Shown: positions 19,123 to 30,352 of the stretch, piece by piece
Layout: each line of letters starts with the position of its first letter
Position numbering within the stretch: position 1 is the first letter of the stretch
Position numbers and translations under genes: made by a program
The notes under the pieces: model-generated
Told to the model about the DNA's origin: nothing
The model's database searches: none
What the model saw: the letters and a program-made list of their open reading frames with translations, nothing else
Assembly: GCF_002770725.1 (NCBI RefSeq)
Contig: NZ_NQVN01000007.1
Location: forward strand, 142,813-206,812
Source: Pleomorphomonas carboxyditropha
GTDB lineage: Bacteria > Pseudomonadota > Alphaproteobacteria > Rhizobiales > Pleomorphomonadaceae
DNA length: 64,000 bases
Reading direction: 5' to 3'

Positions 19123-19989
19123 ATGCCTGAACTGCCGGAAGTGGAGACGGTGCGCCGCGGCCTTCAGCCGGTGCTGGAAGGCGCGACCATCCTGAGCGTC
19201 GTGCTGGCCCGGCCGACCCTCCGCTACCCCTTTCCCGAGCGCTTTGCCGAACGGCTTGCCGGCCGGCGCGTCCTCGGCCTCGACCGCCGGTCGAAATATC
19301 TCCTCTGGGACGTCGAGGGCGGCGAAACGCTGCTTGCCCATCTCGGCATGTCCGGCTCCTTCCGGATCGAGAGCGCCGAAGGGACCGGCGCCGTGCCCGG
19401 CGCCTTCGCGCTCGCCCGCTCGCGCGACGACCGCCACGACCACGTCCGCTTCGAACTCCGGGGCGGCACGGCGATCATCTATAACGACCCTCGGCGTTTC
19501 GGCTTCATGGACCTGCTGCCGCGCGCCGAGCTGGAACGGCATCCGCGCCTCGTGGGGCTCGGTGTCGAGCCGACCTCCAACCTGTTCTCGGCCGCAACGC
19601 TCGCCGCCCTGGCCGACCGGCGGACGCCGCTGAAGGCGGCGCTCCTCGACCAGGGGACCGTCACCGGCCTCGGCAATATCTACGTCTGCGAGGCGCTTTG
19701 GCGGGCGGAGCTCGATCCGCGCCGGCCGGCCGCCGTGCTGGCGGATCCGCCGGTGGCCGAACGGCTGGCGGCGGCGATCCGCGCCGTCATCGCCGAGGCG
19801 ATCGAGGCCGGCGGCTCGAGCCTGCGCGACCATATGCGGACCGACGGCACGCTCGGCTATTTCCAGCACCGCTTCGCCGTCTACGACCGCGAGGGCGAGC
19901 CCTGCCGGCGGCCGGGCTGCGGCGGCACGGTGGCGCGCATCAGGCAGGCGGGGCGCTCGACCTTCTTTTGTCCGTCCTGTCAGCGCTGA
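19123..19989 (+). CDS. mutM: Formamidopyrimidine-DNA glycosylase (Fpg)
   Basis: 288 residues. The mature N-terminus is the catalytic proline, in [15 protein letters not shown], and the C-terminus carries the zinc finger with cysteines in CRRPGCGG and CPSCQR. The enzyme removes 8-oxoguanine and ring-opened purines and nicks the abasic site. AGGAGA stands 10-15 nt before the ATG. It is divergent from ubiE and lies 165 bp before rpsT on the same strand. Confidence 0.97.
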   Translation: MPELPEVETVRRGLQPVLEGATILSVVLARPTLRYPFPERFAERLAGRRVLGLDRRSKYLLWDVEGGETLLAHLGMSGSFRIESAEGTGAVPGAFALARSRDDRHDHVRFELRGGTAIIYNDPRRFGFMDLLPRAELERHPRLVGLGVEPTSNLFSAATLAALADRRTPLKAALLDQGTVTGLGNIYVCEALWRAELDPRRPAAVLADPPVAERLAAAIRAVIAEAIEAGGSSLRDHMRTDGTLGYFQHRFAVYDREGEPCRRPGCGGTVARIRQAGRSTFFCPSCQR

Positions 19990-20154
19990 TGGCGTTGACG
20001 GCGGCCGTTCCAGCGTCTATAAGCCCGCCCCAAGGACGGTGGCCGATGGTCGTCGGCCGCCTGAAAGTTTTACGTCGTCCGTGTGGCCGGGTCCGGCAGC
20101 CGCGGCGGCTCAACAACAAGTCCCGGCTTGGCCGGGAGAGAGAAAGGCTCGAGA

Positions 20155-20421
20155 ATGGCCAATACGTCGTCGGCCAAGAAGGCGACCCGCAAGATCGCGG
20201 CTCGCACCGAAGTGAACAAGGCTCGCCGCAGCCGCATGCGGTCCTTCGTGCGCAAGTTCGAGGAAGCCGTCGCTTCCGGCGACAAGACGGCCGCCACCGA
20301 GGCCTTCAAGGCCGTCGAGCCGGAGCTCATGCGGGCGGCGACCAAGGGTATCGTTCACAAGAACACGGCGTCGCGCAAGGTGTCGCGCCTGGCCGCCCGC
20401 CTGAAGTCGATCGGCGCCTGA
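20155..20421 (+). CDS. rpsT: 30S ribosomal protein S20
   Basis: 88 residues, highly basic, beginning [19 protein letters not shown], the S20 signature. It binds 16S rRNA during early 30S assembly. An AAAGG lies 7 nt before the ATG. The leader has a short hairpin (CCCGGC pairs with GCCGGG near 20121-20136) that could take part in autoregulation. A strong terminator follows at 20477. Confidence 0.97.
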   Translation: MANTSSAKKATRKIAARTEVNKARRSRMRSFVRKFEEAVASGDKTAATEAFKAVEPELMRAATKGIVHKNTASRKVSRLAARLKSIGA

Positions 20422-20476
20422 TGCCGGACGCCTGGCGGCGTCGGAGAGGCCTTCGTTTCGTCAAGACAAGTCCATC

Positions 20477-20510
20477 GGGGCCTGGCTTTTAGCCGGGCCC
20501 TTTTGCTTTT
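20477..20510 (+). terminator. Intrinsic terminator of rpsT
   Basis: GGGCCTGGC pairs with GCCGGGCCC (one G-T pair) around a TTTTA loop, followed by TTTTGCTTTT. It lies 56 bp after the rpsT stop. Confidence 0.9.
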
Positions 20511-21035
20511 CCGGCTCGTACGGTCCGGTCGAAATGACCGCCGGGATCCGGGAGTCGGATGGCAAATTTATTCGTTAAAAAACAAAGGGTTGGTTATACG
20601 TCGGTTTCAGGCTGCGCAGAATCCGCGGCGGCGGAAACGAAAACGCGGCTAAGCAATGGCGGGCCAGCCGGCGTACGACCAAATAGGGTTTGGCCGTATG
20701 GGGTGGCGCAAATCTTTGAATCCCCTAGGGTTCGCCGATCGCTTTTCGGGGGGTGTCCTCGCCGGTAAAAAGCGGGTTAACGACATAGGAAGATTCGGCT
20801 CTTGCTCCCCCCTTGGGGCCTGTGTATGGTCAACCCGATTGAAGCGAGCGAGCCAAGCACTCGCTTATGAAAGTAAATTAAAGCAGGGGGCTAGCCGTCG
20901 GTAATTCTTTAGGTGCGATGGCCGAGGCAAGTAGCCAACTTAATCCAGAAAGGCAATTCGGGCATATATGCGCATTTTGCGCATGGATTTGTTTTGTCTT
21001 TTCTGTTTGGTTCTTTATGGGGTGGTGGGGCAATC
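20511..21035. other. AT-richer gene-free region between rpsT and the rhodanese gene
   Basis: About 525 bp with codon-unlike, AT-richer sequence, unusual for this chromosome. It holds an imperfect inverted repeat (CGGGTTAAC near 20773 against GTCAACCCG near 20830), a CCCCCCTTGGGG fold near 20806, and a perfect 7-bp stem AAGCGAG/CTCGCTT at 20842-20866. No good DnaA box was found; the nearest is TGTGTATGG at 20821. It could be a promoter/leader region, an unannotated small RNA, or part of an origin. Nothing in it can be called coding with confidence. Confidence 0.5.
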
Positions 21036-21491
21036 TTGGTTTCGGGGTCATTCAACGAAGGTCCGGGCTATGCGGGGGACGTCGGTGTGCGCGACGCGTG
21101 GGAGGCGCTTGCCGCCGACCCTCGTGCCGTGCTGATCGACGTCCGGACGGTGGCGGAATGGAACTTCGTCGGTCTTCCCGATCTTGAGAGCATCGGCAAG
21201 CGCGTGCTGCTCGTCGAGTGGCAGCGCTTTCCGGATATGGCCGTCAATCCGGCTTTCGCCGACGAGCTCGGGGAGGCGCTTGCCGACCTTGGCGTCGGCG
21301 CGGACGCTCCGCTCTATTTCATCTGTCGGTCGGGAGCGCGCAGTCGGTCTGCGGCGACCGTGGCAACAGCCGGCGGCTTCACGCGGGCTTTTAATGTGGC
21401 AGGCGGTTTCGAGGGGGCGCTCGGTCCGGATCGACACAGGGGATGTGTCGACGGCTGGAAGGCGAGCGGCTTGCCCTGGATCCAGAGTTGA
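21036..21491 (+). CDS. Rhodanese-like domain protein
   Basis: 151 residues as called. The rhodanese fold is shown by LIDVRTVAEWNFVGLPDL near residue 32 and the active-site loop CRSGARSRSAA, where the first Cys is the sulfur acceptor. It should transfer sulfur between thiosulfate or persulfides and a partner. The start is uncertain: I choose TTG at 21036 because GGTGGTGGGG lies 5 nt upstream; an upstream GTG at 20913 would add a poorly coded, partly hydrophobic extension in the AT-rich zone. It sits between rpsT and dnaA. Confidence 0.8.
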   Translation: MVSGSFNEGPGYAGDVGVRDAWEALAADPRAVLIDVRTVAEWNFVGLPDLESIGKRVLLVEWQRFPDMAVNPAFADELGEALADLGVGADAPLYFICRSGARSRSAATVATAGGFTRAFNVAGGFEGALGPDRHRGCVDGWKASGLPWIQS

Positions 21492-21873
21492 CCCGATGCG
21501 TTGGACAAACGCGGCTTTACGGCCGGCGCGGTGCGCGCGGATCGGGAGACCTGCCACGCTGACCACAATCTGAGATCCGGAGGGCTGCGGCTCCGGTGGA
21601 TGACGGGCTTCTGTCTGTCATGAGTGTTGCCGTCGGCCTTGCGGCCGAAAAAAACTTGATGGGACGTCTCCTCGTAAGGGATGAACGTCCTGTCCTCGCC
21701 GGCGGAGATGGCGGTATGATGGGCGTGTCCCGGAAGCCGCCGCTCAAGGCTGGCAGGCAAGAGTGAATTGGTCCGGTCGTCGCTTCGGGACGGCCGGCGG
21801 AGGGCGCTCCTGGCGGAAGCGCTCTTCGGATGGAAGACCTGGTAGCTGGTATTTTTTGGATGGAGGCCGAGAT
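21492..21873. other. Leader region of dnaA
   Basis: 382 bp with no gene I can support. It contains the fold TCGGCC-TTGC-GGCCGA followed by seven A residues (near 21634-21655); this has no T-run on the forward strand and so does not look like a terminator for the rhodanese gene. The dnaA promoter probably lies here. No clear DnaA or CtrA consensus site was found. Confidence 0.5.
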
Positions 21874-23337
21874 ATGTTGGAAGCGGAAGCCTGCGGCGTC
21901 GCCGGAGCGGCAGTTGGTCATGCCGATGCCTGGATGCGCGTTCGTGGCCGCCTCAAGGCCGATCTTGGCGACGAGGTGTTCTCCTGCTGGTTTGCCGGCA
22001 TGAACGTCGAGCAGATCGAGGGCGGCACCGTCTGGCTTTCGGTGCCGAGCCGCTTCCTGAAGACCTGGATCTCCACCCACTATCGCGACAAGCTCGCCGC
22101 CCTCTGGCAGGCCGAGGGGCCTGCCTATCGCAAGGTCGAAGTGTCGGTCCGCTCGGCCATGCGGGCCAAGGTCGAGGCGCCCAGCCGTTTCGCGACGCCG
22201 GAAGCCGCTCGCCAAGCCAGCGTGCCGGCGCCGCGCGTCGTCTCTCCGGTCCGTCCTGTTGCCGATGCCGCTTCCGCCCGGCTGTTCGACGACATCTCCT
22301 CGCCGCTCGATCCGCGCTACACCTTCGACAATTTCGTCGAAGGCGCCTCCAACCGCCTGGCGCTGGCCGCCGCCCGCCAGGTCGCCGACGGTTCGGCCTC
22401 CGGCGTCAAGTTCAATCCGCTCTACATCCATTCTTCGGTCGGCCAGGGCAAGACGCACCTCCTGCAGGCGCTCACCCATCACCTCAAGGCCGAGCATCCG
22501 GAAATGCGGGCGCTCTATCTGACGGCCGAGCATTTCATGTACCGCTTCGTGCAGTCGCTGCAGACCCAGTCGGCCCTCGCCTTCAAGGAAGCGCTCCGCA
22601 CCATCGATCTGCTGGTCATCGACGACATGCAGTTCCTGCACGGCAAGCAGATCCAGCAGGAATTCTGCCACACGGTGAACACGCTGATCGACGGCGCCCG
22701 GCAGGTCATCGTCGCCGCCGACCGGCCGCCGGTCGAGCTGGAAACCATGGACGAACGCGTCCGTTCGCGCCTTTCCGGCGGCCTCCTGATCGAGATCGGC
22801 GCCCCCGATGCGGCGCTGCGCCGTTCGATCGTCGAGCGCCGTATCGCCCTTACCGCCCAGCACATGCCCGGCTTCTCGGTTCCCGACGATGTCATCGACT
22901 TCATCGTTCGCAACGTTACCACCTCGGGTCGCGACCTCGAGGGCGCGGTGACGCGCCTCGCCGGCCACAACCAACTGACCGGCCTGACCCTGTCGCTGGC
23001 CATGGCCGAGACGACGCTGAAGGACCTCATCCGCGTCACCGATACCCGCCGGGTCAAGATCGAGGACATCCAGCGCGTCGTTTCCAAGCACTACAACGTT
23101 TCCAAGCAGGACCTGTTGTCGTCGCGCCGCACCCGTTCGATCGTCTGGCCGCGCCAGATCGCCATGTATCTCGCCAAATCGCTGACGCTGCGCTCCCTGC
23201 CGGAGATCGGCCGGCGCTTCGGCGGCCGCGATCACACCACCGTCCTGCATGCGGTGCGCAAGGTCGAGGAGATGATCGGTTCCGACGAGGCGCTGACCCA
23301 GGAGATCGAGGTCCTGAAGCGCATGCTCGAGGCCTGA
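21874..23337 (+). CDS. dnaA: Chromosomal replication initiator DnaA
   Basis: 487 residues. Domain I with WMRVRGRLKADLGDEVFSCW, a short linker, the AAA+ domain (about 135-370) with Walker B in LLVIDDMQFLHGK, and the C-terminal DNA-binding domain IV with GRRFGGRDHTTVLHAV. The P-loop reads SSVGQGKT (187-194), so the first glycine of the usual G-x4-GK[ST] is a serine. The ATG at 21874 follows GGAGG by 7 nt; upstream GTG readings lack family similarity. DnaA opens the origin and regulates initiation. Confidence 0.97.
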   Translation: MLEAEACGVAGAAVGHADAWMRVRGRLKADLGDEVFSCWFAGMNVEQIEGGTVWLSVPSRFLKTWISTHYRDKLAALWQAEGPAYRKVEVSVRSAMRAKVEAPSRFATPEAARQASVPAPRVVSPVRPVADAASARLFDDISSPLDPRYTFDNFVEGASNRLALAAARQVADGSASGVKFNPLYIHSSVGQGKTHLLQALTHHLKAEHPEMRALYLTAEHFMYRFVQSLQTQSALAFKEALRTIDLLVIDDMQFLHGKQIQQEFCHTVNTLIDGARQVIVAADRPPVELETMDERVRSRLSGGLLIEIGAPDAALRRSIVERRIALTAQHMPGFSVPDDVIDFIVRNVTTSGRDLEGAVTRLAGHNQLTGLTLSLAMAETTLKDLIRVTDTRRVKIEDIQRVVSKHYNVSKQDLLSSRRTRSIVWPRQIAMYLAKSLTLRSLPEIGRRFGGRDHTTVLHAVRKVEEMIGSDEALTQEIEVLKRMLEA

Positions 23338-23555
23338 AGCCGCAGCGGAAACGAAAAACGCCGGCGAAAACCCGTTCGGTCAACGGCTTGCCGGCTTGCG
23401 GAAATCGGCAGTTGCCGTAATGTGCTTTTCCCTGCGGTCGCCACCTTGGCGGCGACGGGGAGAAACGGCCTCGGGCGCCAGATTTTCCGGAGGCCGCGTC
23501 GGTCGCGCTCAGCGCGGCGACTTGGGCGCGGCAGCCACGACAGACGGGTTTTTCC

Positions 23556-24674
23556 ATGCGCGTTACGCTGGAGCGGTCGCACCTCCTTGCCTCCCTCACC
23601 CACGTCCACCGCGTCGTCGAGCGTCGGAACACCATTCCGATTCTCTCCAACGTGCTGATCCGGACCGACGACGGCCAGCTCAAGCTGAAGGCGACCGACC
23701 TCGATCTCGAGGCGCAGGAAACGGTGCCGGCGATCGTCGAGCGTCCCGGCGCCACCACGGTGCCGGCGCACATGTTCTACGACATCGTGCGCAAGCTGCC
23801 CGAGGGATCGCAGGTCTCCCTCGAGGCGTCGGCCGACGGCGCCACGCTGGCCATTTCCTCCGGCCGCTCGCGCTTCGCGCTGCAGATGCTGCCGGAGAGT
23901 GACTTCCCCGACATCACCGTCGGCGACCTCAGCCATTCCTTCACGCTGGAAGCCGGCGACCTCAAGCGGCTGATCGACCGGACGCAGTTCGCCATCTCCA
24001 ACGAGGAGATCCGCTACTATCTGAACGGCATCTTCCTGCACACCGTCGACGGCCCCGAGGGGCCGCTGTTCCGCGCCGTCGCCACCGACGGCCATCGCCT
24101 CGCCCGCGCCGACATCGCCGCGCCGAACGGTTCCGAGGGCATGCCCGGCATCATCGTGCCCCGCAAGACGGTGGGCGAGATCCAGCGCCTCATCGAGGAC
24201 CCCAAGGCCGAGCTCAAGGTCGAGCTGTCGGATGCCAAGATTCGCCTCACGGTCGGCAACGTGGTGCTGACGTCCAAGCTGATCGACGGCACCTTCCCCG
24301 ACTATGGCCGGGTGATCCCGCAGGGCAACGACAAGGAGCTCAGGGTCGACAAGTCCGAATTCGCCGAGGCCGTCGATCGCGTCTCGACCATTTCCTCCGA
24401 GCGCGGCCGCGCGGTGAAGCTGGCGCTTGCCGAGGGGCGCATGGTGCTCACCGTCGTCAACCCGGATTCGGGCACGGCCACCGAGGAGGTGATGGTCGAC
24501 TATGGCGACACGCCGCTCGAGATCGGCTTCAACGCCCGCTATCTTCTCGATATCGCCGGCCAGCTCACCTCGGAGACGGCGCTGTTCCACCTCGCCGACG
24601 CCGGCTCGCCGACGCTGATCCAGGATGCCGGAGACGACGCCACGCTCTATGTGCTGATGCCGATGCGGGTGTGA
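23556..24674 (+). CDS. dnaN: DNA polymerase III beta subunit (sliding clamp)
   Basis: 372 residues in the three-domain clamp fold; the N-terminus (MRVTLERSHLLASLTHVHRV, then RNTIPILSNVLI) and the C-terminus ending YVLMPMRV are typical. It forms the ring that tethers polymerase to DNA. It lies 218 bp after dnaA and its TGA overlaps a possible GTG start of recF. Confidence 0.98.
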   Translation: MRVTLERSHLLASLTHVHRVVERRNTIPILSNVLIRTDDGQLKLKATDLDLEAQETVPAIVERPGATTVPAHMFYDIVRKLPEGSQVSLEASADGATLAISSGRSRFALQMLPESDFPDITVGDLSHSFTLEAGDLKRLIDRTQFAISNEEIRYYLNGIFLHTVDGPEGPLFRAVATDGHRLARADIAAPNGSEGMPGIIVPRKTVGEIQRLIEDPKAELKVELSDAKIRLTVGNVVLTSKLIDGTFPDYGRVIPQGNDKELRVDKSEFAEAVDRVSTISSERGRAVKLALAEGRMVLTVVNPDSGTATEEVMVDYGDTPLEIGFNARYLLDIAGQLTSETALFHLADAGSPTLIQDAGDDATLYVLMPMRV

Positions 24675-24694
24675 CCGCCACTTGCTGGAATGCC

Positions 24695-25846
24695 ATGACC
24701 GAATCCCGTCCGGAGGCGAAGGTGCGCGTGAGCCACCTTCGCCTCAGCGATTTCCGCAACCATGCCGATCTCGCGCTCGACTTCGCGGGCCGGTCGGTGG
24801 TGCTCATCGGCCAGAACGGCGTCGGCAAGACCAACGTGCTCGAGGCGCTGTCCCTGCTCGCCCCCGGCCGTGGCTTTCGCCGGGCGACGCTCGCCGAGAT
24901 GGCCCGGCTCGGCGGTTCCGGCGGCTTTTCCGTGCTGGCCGGTGTTGAGGGCGCTTTCGGGGCGGTGCGGATCGGCACCGGCGCGGTTCCCGGCGAGCCG
25001 GGCCGGCGGATCCTCGTCGACGGCGAACCGCAGAAGGCAAGCGAACGGCTTTCCGACCATCTGCGCCTCATCTGGCTCGTTCCGGCCATGGACGGCCTGT
25101 TCACCGGCGCGGCGGCGGACCGCCGCCGCTTCCTCGACCGCCTGGTGCTGGCGGTCGACCCGGCGCATGGCCGGCGCGTTTCGGCCTACGAGCAGGCGGT
25201 CGCCTCCCGCAACCGCCTGCTGGAGGGGCGCGAAGCCGACGTGGTCTGGCTTGACGCCCTCGAAACCGAGATCGCCGCCACCGGCGTCGCCGTTGCCGCC
25301 GCCCGCCGCGAGACGGTGCATTGCCTCGCCCGGCTGATCGAGACGCGCCCCGATGGCGATGGCGCTTTCCCGCGCGCCGCCGTCCAACTGACCGGCGAGG
25401 TCGATACGGCGCTCGACGGCGCGGCGGCGGCCGATGTCGAGGACTGGCTGCGGGCCGACCTCAGGGCCGGCCGCTCGCGCGACCGGGCGGCCGGCCGCAC
25501 GCTCGTCGGCCCTCATCGCTCCGACCTGTCGGTCCGCCATGCCGAAAAGGACATGCCCGCCTCGGCCTCCTCGACCGGCGAGCAGAAGGCACTGCTCACC
25601 GGCCTGGTGCTGGCCCAGGCGGCACTGGTCACCGAGCTGACCGGCAACCCGCCGGTGCTGCTGCTCGACGAGGTGGCCGCCCACCTCGATGCCCGCCGGC
25701 GACGGGCGCTGGTCGACCTCATCGCCGCGCTCGGCGTCCAGGCCTTCATGACCGGCACCGACATCGCCCCTTTCGAGGGCTTTTCGAACGAGGCGGAAAT
25801 CATCGCGATTCCCGATGTCGCAGCGCCGGATTCCGGGGAATTCTGA
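24695..25846 (+). CDS. recF: RecF, recombinational repair ATPase
   Basis: 383 residues from the ATG at 24695. The Walker A motif GQNGVGKTN lies near residue 41, the ABC signature region STGEQKALL near residue 295, and Walker B in PVLLLDEVAAHLD. RecF loads RecA at gaps with RecO and RecR. A GTG at 24671 forming a GTGA overlap with the dnaN stop would add eight residues and cannot be excluded; it would couple the two genes. Confidence 0.95.
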   Translation: MTESRPEAKVRVSHLRLSDFRNHADLALDFAGRSVVLIGQNGVGKTNVLEALSLLAPGRGFRRATLAEMARLGGSGGFSVLAGVEGAFGAVRIGTGAVPGEPGRRILVDGEPQKASERLSDHLRLIWLVPAMDGLFTGAAADRRRFLDRLVLAVDPAHGRRVSAYEQAVASRNRLLEGREADVVWLDALETEIAATGVAVAAARRETVHCLARLIETRPDGDGAFPRAAVQLTGEVDTALDGAAAADVEDWLRADLRAGRSRDRAAGRTLVGPHRSDLSVRHAEKDMPASASSTGEQKALLTGLVLAQAALVTELTGNPPVLLLDEVAAHLDARRRRALVDLIAALGVQAFMTGTDIAPFEGFSNEAEIIAIPDVAAPDSGEF

Positions 25847-25934
25847 GAGTGATTCGCCGCATTTCCACCCGATTGCCGGGCCATGGTGCGGCCGCTGCCG
25901 CTCCGCCGGGATGAATCCCCGATAAGAGCATTGA

Positions 25935-28469
<2,535 letters not shown>

Positions 28470-28473
28470 TATT

Positions 28474-28504
28474 CTCGCCCGGTTCGCCTGCCGGACCGGG
28501 CGAG
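28474..28504. terminator. Hairpin between convergent gyrB and the DUF429 gene
   Basis: A perfect 10-bp stem, CTCGCCCGGT with ACCGGGCGAG, in the gap between two convergent genes. It has no clear T-run on either strand, so it may act as a weak two-way terminator or simply protect RNA 3' ends. Confidence 0.5.
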
Positions 28505-28509
28505 CCGGG

Positions 28510-29307
28510 TCAGCGGCCGGCGCTTCCGCCGAACGGCACCCATACCGCCGACGCCGCGTCGCCGTAAGGCCGCGCCCGGCCGTCGAGCGCCATGGCGCCG
28601 GCATGCGCGGCGACGACGGCGTCGAGGCGGTCCTCGAAGGCCTTGAGGCGGCGGCCGCGTGCCTCGGACGGGGGCAAAGGAAGAAGGGCGGAGCTGCCGG
28701 CAAGCGTGCCGTCGAGGGCGGCGACGATAGTTGACCACACCCCGGAAAGACGCCGCCGCCGCTCGGCGAGCGGCAGGCCCGGCCAATAACGGCCGGTGCG
28801 GCTGATCTTGTATTCGAGACGCCTTGCCGCGCCGGTGAGCTCGATCAGCGCAGGGTGCGGATAGATCTCGATGCGGCACGGCGGCCGGATATCGAGCGTC
28901 GCGAGCGGATAGCCCGCCTCGGAAAGCCCCGATTCCAGCGCGCGTCCGACGGCTCCGGGGCGGTCGACGGTTGGCGAGTGGGTGCCGGCGCCCCGGCCCG
29001 CATAGGCGCGGTTGACGGCATTGTCGGCGGCCCGGCGCGCGACGATCGGCGCATCCATCATCGGCATGTCCACGGCGACGAGGTCGGGCGCCCGCCCGGC
29101 GAGACGGGCGGCGGCGGCGATCAGCGCCGCCGGACCGGATCCTTGGCCGGCGTCCGAGAGAGCGATGAAGTCTTCGAAGGAGGCGGCGACGGCGAGCAGG
29201 CGCCAGACGCCGCTGGCTCCGGCCGCCAGCGCCACGCCGCTCGGGTTGGCCGCTGTCCAGGCGGCATCGATGCCCAGCACGATCTTCTCAGGTGGGGAAG
29301 CCGACAT
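28510..29307 (-). CDS. DUF429 family protein
   Basis: 265 residues. The N-terminal VLGIDAAWTAANPSG and DLVAVDMPMM segments carry acidic residues placed as in RNase H-fold nucleases, and ARRAADNAVNRAYAGRGAGT is the typical DUF429 block. The family is predicted to be a nuclease, but no activity is established. The 5' end overlaps the 3' end of the upstream small membrane protein gene by 20 bp, so the two likely form an operon. Confidence 0.83.
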   Translation of the reverse strand: MSASPPEKIVLGIDAAWTAANPSGVALAAGASGVWRLLAVAASFEDFIALSDAGQGSGPAALIAAAARLAGRAPDLVAVDMPMMDAPIVARRAADNAVNRAYAGRGAGTHSPTVDRPGAVGRALESGLSEAGYPLATLDIRPPCRIEIYPHPALIELTGAARRLEYKISRTGRYWPGLPLAERRRRLSGVWSTIVAALDGTLAGSSALLPLPPSEARGRRLKAFEDRLDAVVAAHAGAMALDGRARPYGDAASAVWVPFGGSAGR

Positions 29308-29620
29308 GATGCCTCGTCGGGCGCGGCAGCCGGCGGGCGCCGGCCAGCATCAGGAAGATGCCGGAAATGCCCGCGACGGCCAGCGTCGGCCAGGCGAGCA
29401 CCGCCGAGCCCCACTCGGCCCAGGCCGCCTCGCCGACGAGCGGCTTCAACACCGCCTCGATGCGGTCCACGAAATCGGGGGCGATGAGGGCGAGACTTCC
29501 CGATAGCGGCGTCATCACCACCGCGTCGGCGGCAATCGACGAGATGCCGTCGGAAATCAAAGCCACCACGCCGATGGCGAACAGCCCCAGCCCCAGCACA
29601 CGCGCAACAAAGGACAACAT
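29288..29620 (-). CDS. Small two-helix membrane protein
   Basis: 110 residues from the ATG at 29620, which follows GGGGAG by 8 nt. A hydrophobic N-terminal segment (FVARVLGLGLFAIGVVALIS) and a second segment near residue 75 (LAWPTLAVAGISGIFLMLAG) suggest an inner-membrane hairpin with a periplasmic loop between them and a short basic tail. I do not recognise a named family with confidence. It overlaps the downstream DUF429 gene, which suggests co-expression. Confidence 0.7.
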   Translation of the reverse strand: MLSFVARVLGLGLFAIGVVALISDGISSIAADAVVMTPLSGSLALIAPDFVDRIEAVLKPLVGEAAWAEWGSAVLAWPTLAVAGISGIFLMLAGARRLPRPTRHHVGFPT

Positions 29621-29830
29621 ACGACGTGCTCCCCGCCCGGACACAAGGAACATCTTGCGGCTTTCGCGTCTTCCGTGCAACGTCGACGATGAGCATTTAT
29701 CGTAATTTTCAAGTTTTTTCAGCCTTCGGTTCCACTCGGCAACCGAGACAGCTATCATCCGCAGCCACGCCTGGAGAGAATCATGCCGGGAGCCACGGCA
29801 TCTCTCTTCGCCCTCTGGGAGCCTCACCTG

Positions 29831-30352
29831 ATGCGCATCATCGCCACCGCCTCCGTCGTTTCCGTCCTCGCGCTCGCCGCCTGCAGCAGCTACGCGCCGC
29901 CGCCGCCGCGCATCGCGCCGCTGGCGCCGCAGCCGGTCAATCCCGTGGCGAGCCAGGCGTTGCCGGCCCCGGTGGCGCCGGCGATGCCGCAGCCGACGAC
30001 CGACATGGCCATGGGCCAGCCGACGGGCCCGGCGGTCGCGCCGGTCAATCCGGCGGTTGCCGCCGATGTGCGCAAGGCCGACCTGATCGGCGGCTGGACG
30101 CTCGCCTCGGCCGGCGAGACCTGCCAGCTCTCCATGAATCTTACTACTTGGAGTGGTGGCTACCGCGCCTCGACGCGCGGCTGCGTATCCGACGAGCTGA
30201 AGGCGATCGGTGCCTGGGACGTGGCCGGCAAGGAAATTCTGCTGAAGGATGCCTCCGGCGCCGTGGTCGCCCGTCTCTACGCCGCGGCTCCCAACCGCTA
30301 TTCCGGCCAGACCGACGTCAGCAAGCGCGGCGTGCAGTTCTTCCGCAGCTGA
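29831..30352 (+). CDS. Omp19-like outer-membrane lipoprotein with Inh-type protease inhibitor domain
   Basis: 173 residues. A lipoprotein signal ends in LALAAC (Cys about residue 18), a Pro/Ala-rich linker follows, and the C-terminal beta-barrel domain (about 90-173) has IGGWTLASAGETCQL, GGYRASTRGC, WDVAGKEILLKD and GRYSGQT-like repeats. This matches Brucella Omp19 and the AprI/Inh metalloprotease inhibitors. It should sit in the periplasm or outer membrane and block proteases. The ATG at 29831 gives a proper lipobox. Its TGA shares one base with the zapE ATG. Confidence 0.85.
   Translation: MRIIATASVVSVLALAACSSYAPPPPRIAPLAPQPVNPVASQALPAPVAPAMPQPTTDMAMGQPTGPAVAPVNPAVAADVRKADLIGGWTLASAGETCQLSMNLTTWSGGYRASTRGCVSDELKAIGAWDVAGKEILLKDASGAVVARLYAAAPNRYSGQTDVSKRGVQFFRS

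Noticed and set aside
20913..21035. N-terminal extension of the rhodanese protein from a GTG at 20913
   Set aside because: Codon use is unlike the rest of the gene, the ribosome site is poor, and the extension has no similarity to rhodaneses.
21634..21655. A terminator between the rhodanese gene and dnaA
   Set aside because: The hairpin is followed by A residues rather than T residues on the forward strand, so it does not fit a forward terminator.
20511..21873. A replication origin (oriC) next to dnaA
   Set aside because: I could not find clustered DnaA boxes; in many relatives the origin lies elsewhere, so I only flag the AT-rich region.
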